From CAZGDV01 sp964524995 (GTDB lineage Bacteria; Chloroflexota; Dehalococcoidia; SZUA-161), in NCBI GenBank assembly GCA_964524995.1, contig CAZGDV010000001.1:1-64000 (forward strand): a stretch of 64,000 nucleotides of DNA, given 5' to 3'. The notes under the pieces were generated by a model, which saw nothing but the letters and a program-made list of their open reading frames with translations, had not been told where the DNA came from and searched no databases. Both the position numbers and the translations under genes were made by a program. Position 1 is the first letter of the stretch. Every line of letters starts with the position of its first letter. Positions 51,347-59,755 of the stretch are shown here, piece by piece.

Positions 51347-53194
51347 ATGAGACACATCACGGCCAAAGCTATAGTGTGCTTGGCTATAATCGCTTCTGTC
51401 GTACCAGTGGTGACTGCGGGCGGTCTCTCACTAGCGGTTGCTGGGGCTACCACCACTGCAGGATCAATGGCAGTATCAGTACCCGGCGGCCCTGACTATG
51501 CACCGGCGAATGTACAGCTAGCGAAGATCGACCCGGGACTGACCTCGCCGAGCGGCGACTATCGATGGTTGGATGTCGCAGACAACGAGTACGCCGCATC
51601 CTTCCACTCCACCTACGACTACTCGCAGGCCAGCGTTCAGGTTACCTATGAGACCCAGGGCACATCGCTACAGGGTACACTCGTCGCGACCAATCTCAAG
51701 CCCAACTTCGCATATCAACTCAAGCTTACAGGTACTCCCGACACACAAGACAACGAGAGGATTGGCCTGTCCGGAAGATGGTGGGAAGAGACCTGGGATG
51801 GCTCCCAGTGGAGCAATGGGCATAACCTGAACAACAAGGGCGACGGCTCGTCGCCGAATCCGAACGATGATCTGTACTTCAGCCGAAAGGATGTCCAGGA
51901 GTCATCCAGCCCAACGGGGAAGCTATATCGATACACCGGCTACATGCCGATTGATTACTTCATCACCAACGAGTCCGGCAGTGCCTCCCTGAGCTTCGAG
52001 GCCGACAGTTGCTACCATGTCCTCTGGAAGACCTCGCAGCGCGCGCCCAATGGGAACGATGGGCCTCTCAAGATGTGGGCCTTCGATCCCGATCCGCTAT
52101 CGACCGCATATGATTTCGACTACCCCGAGTCAAGCGCAACCATCTTCGGTGAGTGGGAACGGCTTCCCGTTGGTGGGGTCTATCTCCGACCGGGTAGCTA
52201 CAGTTGCATGATCACGCTTACCGAGGAATCGTTCCACGGCAACGGCCTCGCCGGAGGATGGGCCAGCGCCATGGGTGCCACGATATCATTCGACATTGAG
52301 CCAACCTACACCCTGTCCGTCAGCGCATCTCCCGTGGGCAGCGGGACCACCTCCCCAAGTCCCGGCGCCCACGGCTGCGCGCCCAACCAGGTTTTCCTTC
52401 TGGAGGCATATCCAGCCTCCGGTTACGAGTTCTCCAGTTGGGGCGGCAATGTCGCCCAGCCGTATTCCAGTTCGACACGCATCACGATGACAGCGGACGA
52501 AACAGTCACAGCGTACTTCCAGCCCGCCGGAACCACCGACCCGCCGGATGCCCCCTCCAACCTGGCCGCCACTGCCGAAGCCGACGGCACGGTCACGCTC
52601 TCTTGGCAGGACAACTCCAATGACGAACTCGGATTCGCTATTGATCGCAAGACAGCAACGGGATACTTCCACGAAATCGATCGAGTTGCGGCCAACACAA
52701 CTACCTATCACGATCAGGGTGTTACAGGCGGACGAACCTATGTCTACAGGGTGAAAGCCTGGAAGTACGTGGAAGGCCCCCTAGGTCCCACTGAAGTCTC
52801 TTCATCATCCAACCAGGTATCGGTTACTACCTCATCGGATGGCGGTTGCTTCATCGCGAGTGCGGCCTATGGCTCATACTTCGAACCCCAGGTTGACACG
52901 CTCCGGTCATTCAGAGACGGGTTCCTCCAGACAGATGCGGCTGGAACCGGCATTGTGTCGGCTTACTATGAAATCAGCCCACCCATAGCCGACTTCATCG
53001 ACGCACACCCGTCACTCAAACCAATAGTCAAAGCTGCGCTGGCCCCTGCTGTAGTAGTCAGCGACACAGCTGTCGACGGTAGCATAGCTCTCAAAGCAGT
53101 GATAGGTAGCGTAGCATTGTTTGTAGCGTTTGTCTCCACGGTTTGGGTCCGCAGGCGTATCGCCTTGAGTAAACAGCCTCACCGGTTCTCCTGA
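51347..53194 (+). CDS. Secreted CFI-box-CTERM surface protein with InlB-like and FN3 domains
   Basis: The 615-residue protein has a signal peptide (residues 1-28 or so), an extracellular domain to about 320 (rich in Trp, Asp and Asn), an InlB-type bacterial repeat (YTLSVSASPVGSGTTSPSPG ... TMTADETVTAYF, about 324-392), a fibronectin type III domain (PPDAPSNLAATAEADGTVTL, about 398-490) and the CFI box at Cys501 (GGCFIASAAYGS) with C-terminal span and basic tail. The order is that of a surface adhesion or matrix protein. The ATG at 51347 follows AAGGGAG. Ligand unknown. It is downstream of, and likely co-expressed with, the shorter paralogue. Confidence 0.82.
   Translation: MRHITAKAIVCLAIIASVVPVVTAGGLSLAVAGATTTAGSMAVSVPGGPDYAPANVQLAKIDPGLTSPSGDYRWLDVADNEYAASFHSTYDYSQASVQVTYETQGTSLQGTLVATNLKPNFAYQLKLTGTPDTQDNERIGLSGRWWEETWDGSQWSNGHNLNNKGDGSSPNPNDDLYFSRKDVQESSSPTGKLYRYTGYMPIDYFITNESGSASLSFEADSCYHVLWKTSQRAPNGNDGPLKMWAFDPDPLSTAYDFDYPESSATIFGEWERLPVGGVYLRPGSYSCMITLTEESFHGNGLAGGWASAMGATISFDIEPTYTLSVSASPVGSGTTSPSPGAHGCAPNQVFLLEAYPASGYEFSSWGGNVAQPYSSSTRITMTADETVTAYFQPAGTTDPPDAPSNLAATAEADGTVTLSWQDNSNDELGFAIDRKTATGYFHEIDRVAANTTTYHDQGVTGGRTYVYRVKAWKYVEGPLGPTEVSSSSNQVSVTTSSDGGCFIASAAYGSYFEPQVDTLRSFRDGFLQTDAAGTGIVSAYYEISPPIADFIDAHPSLKPIVKAALAPAVVVSDTAVDGSIALKAVIGSVALFVAFVSTVWVRRRIALSKQPHRFS
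52844..52926 (+). repeat. 83-base exact repeat of 50911-50993 in the CFI-box module
   Basis: Positions 50911-50993 and 52844-52926 are identical base for base, including silent codon positions, and similarity continues beyond with a few changes. The upstream parts of the two genes are unrelated. This points to recent duplication or gene conversion of the C-terminal module alone. Confidence 0.9.
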
Positions 53195-53214
53195 GAACCT
53201 CGATCTCCCGGTTG

Positions 53215-53250
53215 GCGGCGGCACCGGCGTTGGTGCCGCCGCTGTGTTTG
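53215..53250 (+). terminator. Terminator-like hairpin after the second CFI-box gene
   Basis: GCGGCGGCACC (53215-53225) and GGTGCCGCCGC (53232-53242) form an 11-base perfect stem with a six-base loop, followed by TGTGTTT. It lies 20 bases after the stop. Confidence 0.75.
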
Positions 53251-53324
53251 GACATGACACCAGCCCTCGATAACGGTATGGCGTTGTCCGATGCCAGCCA
53301 GTGTGTTAACATCTAATCAGGATC

Positions 53325-54095
53325 ATGGACTCTGAGAGTGTGGAACAGACTGGCCAGGCGGGCGAGAGCTCAGTAGAGAGCTTCAGCGCCGACGTCGGTG
53401 GAAGCCGGCTGTACTGCTTAAAGGCAGGCATCGGCCCCGCTGTCGTGTTGATGCACGGCGGTGCAAGCAACTCCAGCGATTGGGCCGAGACCATGGACGC
53501 TCTCTCCGATTCGTACAGCCTGTACGCGCCTGATATGATCGGGTATGGCCAGAGCGACAAGCCCAAGGAGGCCTACTCTCTATCGGACTTCGTCAAGGCG
53601 ACCCATGGTCTCATCCAGAAGCTGAACCTCTCCTCGCTCGTTCTCGTTGGCCATTCACTGGGCGGCAGGGTCTGCCTCGAGATAGCATTGCGCCATCCAG
53701 AGATCGTAGTCGGTTTGGTTCTCGTGGACAGCCCGGGGTTCGCCAAACTGGCGTGGTGGGGCGGTTTTCTCGGTGCAGTCGCCTGGGGCATCCGAAGCAT
53801 GCTCGGCCGCCCACAGCCCTATCCCCGCTTCCGCACAGAGGCGGGCGAGGACAGGAACTGGCGCTGTCTCGACAGGCTTCCGGCACTCAGCGTCCCGACG
53901 CTCCTGGTCTGGAACCGGCGCGACCCCTACTACTCAATGTCCGGCGCACTCAAGGCCGCCGAGCTCATTCCCAATGTCCAGATGGAGGTTTTCCCGCGCT
54001 ACGGTCACGCCCCCCATAAGCAGGACAGAGAGGGATTCAACGAAGTCCTTCTGCGCTTCCTCAACAACATCGGACACTCCGGCCCTTTCATCTAG
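53325..54095 (+). CDS. Alpha/beta hydrolase
   Basis: The 256-residue protein has the alpha/beta hydrolase fold: oxyanion region MHGGASNSS, nucleophile elbow GHSLGG (Ser), acid in VWNRRDPYY and His in YGHAPHKQD. The lid region (FAKLAWWGGFLGAVAWGI) is hydrophobic, suggesting a lipid-like or aromatic ester substrate. No signal peptide is seen. The start ATG 53325 has a weak AGGA upstream. It is followed 12 bases later by a cyclophilin-like protein gene. Confidence 0.88.
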   Translation: MDSESVEQTGQAGESSVESFSADVGGSRLYCLKAGIGPAVVLMHGGASNSSDWAETMDALSDSYSLYAPDMIGYGQSDKPKEAYSLSDFVKATHGLIQKLNLSSLVLVGHSLGGRVCLEIALRHPEIVVGLVLVDSPGFAKLAWWGGFLGAVAWGIRSMLGRPQPYPRFRTEAGEDRNWRCLDRLPALSVPTLLVWNRRDPYYSMSGALKAAELIPNVQMEVFPRYGHAPHKQDREGFNEVLLRFLNNIGHSGPFI

Positions 54096-54107
54096 CACAG
54101 GACGCTC

Positions 54108-54488
54108 ATGGTCAGGACGATCCGAATAGGTGCCGGTACGGTCGAGGTTATGGCCATACTCAACGACTCAGCTACCGCAGACGCGGTCTGGGCTGCTCTC
54201 CCACTCGATGGTTATGTCAATACATGGGGCGACGAGGTATACTTCTCGATCGACGTGCGTCTCCCCCTCGACGACCCACACGAGGTCGTGGAGATGGGAG
54301 ACCTCGGCTATTGGCCGCAGGGTCCCGCCTTCTGCATCTTCTTCGGCCCGACCCCGATGAGCACGGGCAACGAGATTCGCCCGGCAAGCGCTGTGAACGT
54401 CTTCGGCAGAGTCGCCGGGGACCCTAGAGTGCTCACGCAGGTGTCGTCCGGAGCCCGAATCCAGGTCCACCAGTCGGCAGTCGAGTAG
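54108..54488 (+). CDS. Cyclophilin-like fold protein (DUF369/TM1367 type), stand-alone
   Basis: The 126-residue protein matches the small cyclophilin-like family known from TM1367: VWAALPLDGYVNTWGDEVYFSI, EMGDLGYWPQGPAFCIFFGPTPMS and IRPASAVNVFGRV. The biochemical role of the family is not established; members have the cyclophilin barrel but not the usual isomerase motif. It directly follows the hydrolase. A clear paralogue forms the C-terminal half of the fusion protein at 60742-61578. Confidence 0.8.
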   Translation: MVRTIRIGAGTVEVMAILNDSATADAVWAALPLDGYVNTWGDEVYFSIDVRLPLDDPHEVVEMGDLGYWPQGPAFCIFFGPTPMSTGNEIRPASAVNVFGRVAGDPRVLTQVSSGARIQVHQSAVE

Positions 54489-54650
54489 CCAGGCGGCTAT
54501 CTCCCGATGGCGTCCTGCCCTTCGCCCCTCACTCATCTCGGGCAGCCAAACGGCGCCGCCCCGGATAGCTACCACCCTAAGGTATAATGGCGTCGTGCTC
54601 GATTGCCAGTCATCAGCATCCCCATGACCGCAGAATGAGGAGGCACTACC

Positions 54651-54974
54651 ATGCATTGGCTGTATCTCACTCTCGCCATAATACTCGAGGTTGCAGGCAC
54701 GACCTGCATGAAATACTCCGATGGCTTCACCCACCTCGTACCCTCCGTTCTGCTGTTCGTGTTCTACGCGCTCTCATTCACCGCCTTCGCCTTTGCCCTG
54801 AAGCAGATCGACATCAGCCTCGCCTACGCCATGTGGGCTGGCCTGGGGGTCCTCCTCATAGCGATCATCGGCATCACCTGGTTCGGCGAAGGCGCGAACG
54901 CACTGAAGATTGTGTCGATTGCCCTGATAATCGCGGGAGTGGTCGGCCTGAACTACAGCGGAGCTGTTCACTAG
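54651..54974 (+). CDS. Small multidrug resistance (SMR) family transporter
   Basis: The 107-residue protein has four membrane segments and the conserved Glu in LAIILEVAGTTCMKYS near residue 13, which binds protons and cations. YAMWAGLGVLLIAIIG with the conserved Trp and IALIIAGVVGLNY follow. SMR proteins export quaternary ammonium compounds or guanidinium; which type this is cannot be told. GAGGAGG precedes the ATG. I see no ykkC-type guanidine riboswitch upstream. TATAAT at 54583-54588 lacks a good -35 box. Confidence 0.88.
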   Translation: MHWLYLTLAIILEVAGTTCMKYSDGFTHLVPSVLLFVFYALSFTAFAFALKQIDISLAYAMWAGLGVLLIAIIGITWFGEGANALKIVSIALIIAGVVGLNYSGAVH

Positions 54975-54998
54975 CATTCTTCTGCAAAGGAGACCTGT

Positions 54999-55217
54999 AT
55001 GCCGTGCTACTTCCGTATCCTCAAGGATGTGTTCGACGAAGCCGGTATCGACCTTGAAGCGGTGGACAAGAAGCGGCTAGACTTGGCCATTCATCAGATC
55101 ATGGGGGTAGAGTACAAGGACTGCCCGGCGACTGGGAGGGCGGTCAAGGCCCGCGTGTTGGGCGATGAGGGCAAGAGAGCGGAGTTCGTCAAGTGGCTCA
55201 GAGACGCCGTCCTATAG
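54999..55217 (+). CDS. Small conserved protein, 72 residues
   Basis: The ATG at 54999 follows AAAGGAG. The sequence PCYFRILKDVFDEAGI, IHQIMGVEYKDCPATGRAVKARV and a C-terminal FVKWLRDAV are like small proteins found in methanogens and anaerobic bacteria, as far as I recall; no function is known. It is soluble and mainly helical. It lies 24 bases after the SMR gene and its end overlaps the end of the kinase gene on the other strand by six bases. Confidence 0.65.
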   Translation: MPCYFRILKDVFDEAGIDLEAVDKKRLDLAIHQIMGVEYKDCPATGRAVKARVLGDEGKRAEFVKWLRDAVL

Positions 55218-56726
55218 CTGGTCGAGGGCTCCGGCCACCTCCAACCACTTCTCGAAACACGCGTCATACGCCCCCGCCCTCTCGGGGTCAGGGGCAACGT
55301 GCTTGGACTCAGGACGCATGGCGCTCATAGCCTGTGGAAGGTCAGAGTATGCCCCACCCCCGACGGCGGCGCACATGGCCGTACCCCACGAAGTGACATG
55401 CCTCACCTGAAACGCCACAATAGGCCTGGCCAGGACATCCGCAAGCGCCTGCACCAGCAAGTCACTCTGGGCCAGCCCGCCACCGACGCACACCGTTGAA
55501 GGTTGCAGCCCGGACACTTCCTCCAGTTGGCCCAAGTTGCCCTTGAAGGCGAAGCATACATTCTCCACGCCGGCCCGTATCAGGTGCTTCTTCTCGACAC
55601 TGGCCACGCTCGGGGTGATGGGGAATACGAAGCCGCCGACAAGTGGCTTGAGCCTGCTCACATCCATCAACCTCGGGCCGATGAACCCAACCACCCCCTC
55701 CGCTCCCACCGGCACGTCCTGAGCCATTGCATCCATCCTGAGATACGCCTGCTGGTCGTCGAGAACGTCGCTCAGCAGCAGGTCGCGCAGCCAACTGTAC
55801 GCCCCTCCTGTCTCATGTGCATTGCTCTCGAGTACCCAACGCCCGGGCAGCACGTGGCACCCGCTCCAAAGCCTTCCCTTCGGATCGATCACCGGCTCCG
55901 CTGTCACGATCTGAACAACACCACTCCACCCAGCCACAATCCCGACCTCTCCGGGCTCGCCTACACCCATGCCCAGCAGGCCGCACTGACTGTCGGCCCC
56001 GCCAGCCACCACGGTGGTCCCGGCAGCCAGACCACATTCCTTCGCGGCGATGTCGGTCACGGCACCGACTCGGGTACCCGCTGTAACCACCGGAGGGCAG
56101 ACCTTCGCAGGCAAGTCCAGCCTGTCGATAAGGTGAGCCGACCACCCCACTTCATGGATGTCCATGAGACCGCTGTCACTCATGCATGACGCTTCGCCTA
56201 CTCGTTCGCCGGAGAGCCTGTACACGATCCAGTCGCTGATCGAGAGAACGGTGTCTATTCGCTCATAGACCTCCGGCCGGTTGGCCTGGAACCACTTCAG
56301 CCTGGCCGGTGTGAAGAGAAGAGACGGCCCATGCCCGGTAATGCGGTATACGTCGCCACCGCACTCAGCATCGATGGCGAAACCCTCGATAAGCGCTCTG
56401 AGGTCAACATTAGGGCCGGCGTACAGCTCCTGGCCATCCTTGTCGAGGAAGACAACGCCCTCACGCTGACTGGCCGAACTGACCGCGATGATGTCGGAGG
56501 GCGACACACCGGCCTGAGCGACCGCTTCCCGCACGAGCTCACAGATGATGCGCCAGAACTCCCCCGGGTCGAATTCCTTCGCCATAGGGCCCGCGTCGGC
56601 GGGGGTCTCATACTCCCACTTCCTGACCGAGCTCGAGAGCAGCCTGCCACCCAGATCGATGACGAGGGCTCTCCCTCCACCCGACCCGGCATCAACCGCC
56701 AGAACGACTTTGTCGGACCTGCCCAT
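55212..56726 (-). CDS. FGGY carbohydrate kinase, LsrK (autoinducer-2 kinase)-like
   Basis: The 504-residue kinase has the phosphate loop VDAGSGGGRALVIDL, the catalytic Asp in VVAGGADSQCGLLGMG and the adenosine region VCVGGGLAQSDLL. The segment SASQREGVVFLDKDGQEL followed by AGPNVDLRA resembles the corresponding part of E. coli LsrK (REG...PNVD.RA), which phosphorylates the signal molecule AI-2. No lsr transporter, LsrR or LsrF is in the window, so AI-2 as substrate is only a suggestion; another open-chain polyol or keto sugar is possible. The ATG lies 35 bases inside the dehydrogenase gene, implying coupled translation. Confidence 0.85.
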   Translation of the reverse strand: MGRSDKVVLAVDAGSGGGRALVIDLGGRLLSSSVRKWEYETPADAGPMAKEFDPGEFWRIICELVREAVAQAGVSPSDIIAVSSASQREGVVFLDKDGQELYAGPNVDLRALIEGFAIDAECGGDVYRITGHGPSLLFTPARLKWFQANRPEVYERIDTVLSISDWIVYRLSGERVGEASCMSDSGLMDIHEVGWSAHLIDRLDLPAKVCPPVVTAGTRVGAVTDIAAKECGLAAGTTVVAGGADSQCGLLGMGVGEPGEVGIVAGWSGVVQIVTAEPVIDPKGRLWSGCHVLPGRWVLESNAHETGGAYSWLRDLLLSDVLDDQQAYLRMDAMAQDVPVGAEGVVGFIGPRLMDVSRLKPLVGGFVFPITPSVASVEKKHLIRAGVENVCFAFKGNLGQLEEVSGLQPSTVCVGGGLAQSDLLVQALADVLARPIVAFQVRHVTSWGTAMCAAVGGGAYSDLPQAMSAMRPESKHVAPDPERAGAYDACFEKWLEVAGALDQL

Positions 56727-57708
56727 TCCACACCTCGCTGTTACACAGGTTCACGGGGCGCTCTCCGTCCAGGAACCTCTCGATATCGTCAGCTATCATC
56801 ATGGAGTATCGCTCTATCGTCTCCCAGGTGGCACCACCGATGTGAGGTGTCAGCACCACGTTGTCCATCTCCAGCAAGGGATCATCCGCCCTCGCTGGCC
56901 ATGCGTCAAACACGTCGAATGCAGCTCCGGCGATCCGCTTCTCCCGCAAAGCCTTCGCAACGGCGTTGCCATCAACAACATAGGTGCTGGCCGTGTTCAC
57001 AAGGCAGGCCGCCGGCTTCATCATCTCGATTCTCCGGGCATCGATCAATCCCATCGTCTCCGGCGTAACAGGGATATGCAGCGTGACAACGTCTGATTCC
57101 GCCATCAGCCTGTCGAGGTCCTCAGGCCTCCCGTTCAATGACCTTATCTCGTCACCAGGTACGTACGGGTCATAGACCAGAATGGTGGTGTCGAACGCAC
57201 CGAGTCGCTTGGCGACCTGACGCCCGATAGCGCCGAAGCCTACTATGCCAATGGTCTTCCCGGTCAACTCGGAACCGCGGAATGACATATAAGCCATCAT
57301 CGGGTCGGTCCACTGATGAGAACTGACCATCGTGTGAGCAACAGGTATCCTCCTCGCCACCGACAGCATCAGGCCTATCGCCAGCTCCGCCACCGCCACC
57401 GCATTCCTGGCAGGTGTGTTCACCACAACCACGCCATGCTCCGTGGCAGCCTGCAGGTCGACAAGGTTCGTGTCCGCCCTGCAGACGCCCAGAAGCCTCA
57501 GCTTGTCAGCCTTTTCGAGGACGTCGCGCTGCACGAAATCGGCCTCAACAACCAACACTTCCAGCCCTTCTCCCCGTATGCGTTCGATGAGCTCTTGAGG
57601 AGAGTACAGCTTCTTTGTTTCCATCCAGCTTTCATACGTAACCTTCAAACGCTGCCCGAGCCTGTCAAGGGCGGGCTTGCTGAAGGGAGCCAGCACAAGT
57701 GCGTTCAT
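56692..57708 (-). CDS. D-isomer 2-hydroxyacid dehydrogenase-like protein with altered catalytic residues
   Basis: The 338-residue protein has the family's NAD-binding GKTIGIVGFGAIGRQVAKRL and the catalytic His in LTPHIGGAT. The usual Arg in N-T-A-R-G is Ser here (VNTASTYVVD), and the usual Glu in DVFxxEP is Trp (DVFDAWP). Two of three catalytic residues are therefore replaced. It may bind NAD and ligand without ordinary dehydrogenase chemistry, or use another mechanism. It overlaps the LsrK-like kinase gene by 35 bases, so the two probably act on one pathway. AGAGGTG precedes the ATG at 57708. Confidence 0.85.
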   Translation of the reverse strand: MNALVLAPFSKPALDRLGQRLKVTYESWMETKKLYSPQELIERIRGEGLEVLVVEADFVQRDVLEKADKLRLLGVCRADTNLVDLQAATEHGVVVVNTPARNAVAVAELAIGLMLSVARRIPVAHTMVSSHQWTDPMMAYMSFRGSELTGKTIGIVGFGAIGRQVAKRLGAFDTTILVYDPYVPGDEIRSLNGRPEDLDRLMAESDVVTLHIPVTPETMGLIDARRIEMMKPAACLVNTASTYVVDGNAVAKALREKRIAGAAFDVFDAWPARADDPLLEMDNVVLTPHIGGATWETIERYSMMIADDIERFLDGERPVNLCNSEVWNGQVRQSRSGG

Positions 57709-57741
57709 CGTTCACCTCTATCCGTATGTACGACCGACGCT

Positions 57742-58668
57742 TCACCTCACCACATCGTATTCCCCGAGACCCAGACCATGCCGCAGCGCCACCGCAATTT
57801 GAGGTGAATCGTACGGATTGGACAGCAGCCTGTTCTTGCCGCCATACGACCCCAATACCCTTAGAGCCTCCACATCGATGGCTACCATATCTCCAGAAGC
57901 CATGATGATACCGGGGTCGACCACCTCGCCCTTCTCCGGTCCTCCTGAAATGAAAGCCTTGCGTCCATCCATTATGATCAGGTCGGGTTGCCGTACCAGA
58001 TTGATCTCCGCAACCTTCTGCTCCAGGTTACTCACGTGAAGCGACCGCCGTTCCCCGGGATGCATGATGCCCACCGACAGCTTGAGTGACAGGCTGAATC
58101 TTGCGTACTTGTGTGTCTTCATGCAGGGCAGATATACAAGCTGGTCCGCTTCATAGACCGTCCTCGGCACCGTCACATGGCTCAGGTACTCACCGCCGGT
58201 ACGCACCTTCACCCAGTCCCTGCGCCTGTCCTCGAAGACCACAACCTCGACAGGCATCCCCGCAAGAGCGTTCAAGACCCCGGTCCTGTAGAGTACTCTC
58301 CTCGTCGGTCGCCATATGCCACCGGAACTCTCCCCGACCGTTACCTTCGCCCCAGCCTCCAGAAGGAGGCTGACAACAGCCTTCAAGAAGGCCACATCGG
58401 TCGATCCCGGGTACAGGTCGGAGCTGTTGTAGTTCGGTTTCACCAGGACCCGGTCGCCCCTCGAAATCACGCGCTCCAGTCCACCGAGCAAGTCAACGCA
58501 CTCGCCCACCGACCCCGTCAGGTTGTCCCCGCAACGCACCATACTCACGAGCGCCCTGCCGTCACGAACATATGGAGTCTTCCCACGTGGCCTCGGCTGC
58601 ACCACCGGCAGCCCGCCAGGCGTCCTGTCCAGGAGGAAATGCAGCACCCCTCTCGCTGTGCCGAGCAT
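57742..58668 (-). CDS. DUF362 protein
   Basis: The 308-residue protein belongs to DUF362, seen in VLVKPNYNSSDLYPGSTD, VGESSGG and LPCMKTHKYARFSLSLKLSVGIM. Many relatives carry an extra ferredoxin domain; this one does not. The function of the family is uncertain. It is the first gene of a probable three-gene operon with the dehydrogenase-like protein and the kinase (34-base gap), and has a clear promoter. Confidence 0.85.
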   Translation of the reverse strand: MLGTARGVLHFLLDRTPGGLPVVQPRPRGKTPYVRDGRALVSMVRCGDNLTGSVGECVDLLGGLERVISRGDRVLVKPNYNSSDLYPGSTDVAFLKAVVSLLLEAGAKVTVGESSGGIWRPTRRVLYRTGVLNALAGMPVEVVVFEDRRRDWVKVRTGGEYLSHVTVPRTVYEADQLVYLPCMKTHKYARFSLSLKLSVGIMHPGERRSLHVSNLEQKVAEINLVRQPDLIIMDGRKAFISGGPEKGEVVDPGIIMASGDMVAIDVEALRVLGSYGGKNRLLSNPYDSPQIAVALRHGLGLGEYDVVR

Positions 58669-58745
58669 CTATGTCCATCCTCTCCGCATCCTGAACATGG
58701 TTGCGGCTTTCGTTCGGGAGCGTGCGTAGCGACAGATTCCCCAAC

Positions 58746-58773
58746 ATTGTACCCTCGGTTGCCCTTCTGTCAA
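58746..58773 (-). promoter_or_regulatory. Promoter for the DUF362-dehydrogenase-kinase operon
   Basis: On the minus strand TTGACA (58768-58773, perfect) and TACAAT (58746-58751, five of six) are 16 bases apart, about 78 bases before the DUF362 ATG. The rest of the 265-base gap up to the sirtuin gene shows nothing further. Confidence 0.6.
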
Positions 58774-58933
58774 CACGAACGGCCTCCCGATGCCCCGACA
58801 GGCCGCTCGAACCACGCATCACCACACAACCGGGAAGAGCATGTCATAGTGGTACACTTGGGAGGACAATGATCTCCCAGCGGGGCTCGCCATCAGAGAC
58901 TAGGTACGTCAGAAGACGGGCAAGGCTTCGCTA

Positions 58934-59725
58934 CTACGTCCCAACGGAACCGCTACGCACGGACTCGACAATCCGGGGCAGTATGTCGCCCGTCATGCCC
59001 TGTATGAGGTAGTCCGATATGCCTTCCGCGGTGAGGGCGGTTGGCTCGGCATTGACCTCGATCACCGTCACGGCCGAGCCACTCAGCTTGGCCACCCTGG
59101 GTAGCCCGGCGAAAGGGTAGACAACCGCTGTTGTCCCACAGATGAGCATGAGGTCGCACATAGAGGCCTGCTTCTCGGCAGCCTGCATCACATCCAGAGG
59201 TATGGGCTCCTTGAAATGAACCACGTCCAGCTTCATCGCTTCTCCACATCTGCATATGGGCGGAGGCTCCTCCAGTGCAACCTCGTCAAGGCCAAACCTC
59301 GCGCCACATGAGAGGCACCTTACCTTGTGGACGCTGCCGTGATATTCTATGACGCTCCGGTTGCCGGCCTTTCGGTGCAAGCCATCTATGTTCTGCGTAA
59401 TGAGACACTTCAGGTAACCAGCGCTCTCCAGCTCGGCCAGGGCATTGTGTCCCGCGTTGGGCTCAGCCTTCCTGACCTCCACGTAGAACGCGCCGTGTGT
59501 CCCTTCCTTGCCGGACACCTCCCCCCAATAGGCCCTGGGGTCACGCAGGAAGAGATCGTACCTCTCGTATGCTTTCGCCTCGGCGTCCCTGCTGGTGGTC
59601 CAAATCCCCTTCGGGCCCCTGAAGTCTGGGATGCCCGACTCGGTGGACATGCCCGCACCGGTGAGCGCAATGGCATGACGGCTCCTCATGATATCCTCGG
59701 CAGCCCGCTCAATGAGTTCGGTCAT
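58934..59725 (-). CDS. Sir2-family NAD-dependent deacylase
   Basis: Sirtuins remove acyl groups from lysine using NAD. The NAD motifs ALTGAGMSTESGIPDFRG and TQNIDGLHRKAG and the catalytic His in IEYHGSVH are intact. The zinc site has a normal CLSC pair but the second pair is C-R-C instead of CxxC, and the following segment reads VVHFKEPIP where VVxFGE is usual. The 263-residue length is normal. It is the last gene after the radical SAM and CutA-fusion genes (30-base gap). Acyl-CoA enzymes in the window could be substrates, but this is speculation. Confidence 0.92.
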   Translation of the reverse strand: MTELIERAAEDIMRSRHAIALTGAGMSTESGIPDFRGPKGIWTTSRDAEAKAYERYDLFLRDPRAYWGEVSGKEGTHGAFYVEVRKAEPNAGHNALAELESAGYLKCLITQNIDGLHRKAGNRSVIEYHGSVHKVRCLSCGARFGLDEVALEEPPPICRCGEAMKLDVVHFKEPIPLDVMQAAEKQASMCDLMLICGTTAVVYPFAGLPRVAKLSGSAVTVIEVNAEPTALTAEGISDYLIQGMTGDILPRIVESVRSGSVGT

Positions 59726-59755
59726 CCCACGCTATGCCTCATTCCTTCCCGTAGC

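Noticed and set aside
54489..54650. A guanidine riboswitch upstream of the SMR transporter
   Set aside because: No paired ACGR hairpins or ykkC core were seen, and the TATAAT there has no matching -35 box.
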